Shown here in pieces: positions 5,458 to 5,478 of a DNA stretch of 5,478 nucleotides. Below the pieces are notes generated by a model. The model was given only the letters and a program-made list of their open reading frames with translations, had not been told where the DNA came from and did no database searches. The position numbers and the translations under genes are program-made. The stretch lies in NCBI GenBank assembly GCA_021158865.1, contig JAGGSX010000213.1, forward strand, positions 1 through 5,478, given 5' to 3'. Numbering within the stretch: position 1 is the first letter of the stretch; every line of letters starts with the position of its first letter. Source of the stretch: Thermoplasmata archaeon (lineage in GTDB: Archaea; Thermoplasmatota; E2; UBA202; JdFR-43).

Positions 5458-5478
5458 ATATTTCGCATTATCAAAACA

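Overview
This AT-rich window is archaeal. It holds an archaeal/eukaryotic-type tryptophanyl-tRNA synthetase, a protein built from the middle and C-terminal domains of archaeal/eukaryotic release factor 1 (aRF1), an archaeal-style small Hsp20 and an ArsR-type winged-helix regulator. Several genes have a TATA-like box about 25 bp before the start codon and no Shine-Dalgarno site, the layout of leaderless archaeal mRNAs. A euryarchaeal lineage, perhaps in or near Thermoplasmatota, is my inference; nothing in the window fixes the taxon.

Layout: positions 1-1227 (minus) are the N-terminal 409 codons of a secreted or membrane-anchored PEGA-repeat protein that runs off the left edge. It carries almost three copies of a 234-bp tandem repeat with no base differences, followed by a second, 285-bp-period repeat. 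Positions 1262-2290 (minus) encode a VLRF1/Vms1-like peptidyl-tRNA hydrolase candidate. Positions 2327-3115 (minus) encode an MBL-fold hydrolase whose start I move 15 bp inward on promoter evidence. A compact divergent promoter region (3116-3184) separates it from trpS (3185-4495, plus). trpS ends in a 4-bp tail-to-tail overlap with an hsp20-type gene (4492-4890, minus), which lies directly downstream of an arsR-type gene (4931-5281, minus). The right edge (5282-5478) is a second divergent promoter region driving a plus-strand reading frame with a very strong ribosome-binding site that stops after only 24 codons.

How the genes fit together: trpS, the release-factor-like protein and Hsp20 all belong to protein synthesis and protein quality control, but only arsR-hsp20 looks like a true two-gene unit. 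The other minus-strand genes each seem to have their own promoter. No tRNA, rRNA, CRISPR array, insertion sequence or convincing terminator was seen. The points most worth a second look are the perfectly conserved PEGA repeats, the GGWSQ release-factor-like protein without a codon-recognition domain, the cysteine-rich regulator beside hsp20, and the abruptly ending reading frame at the right edge.
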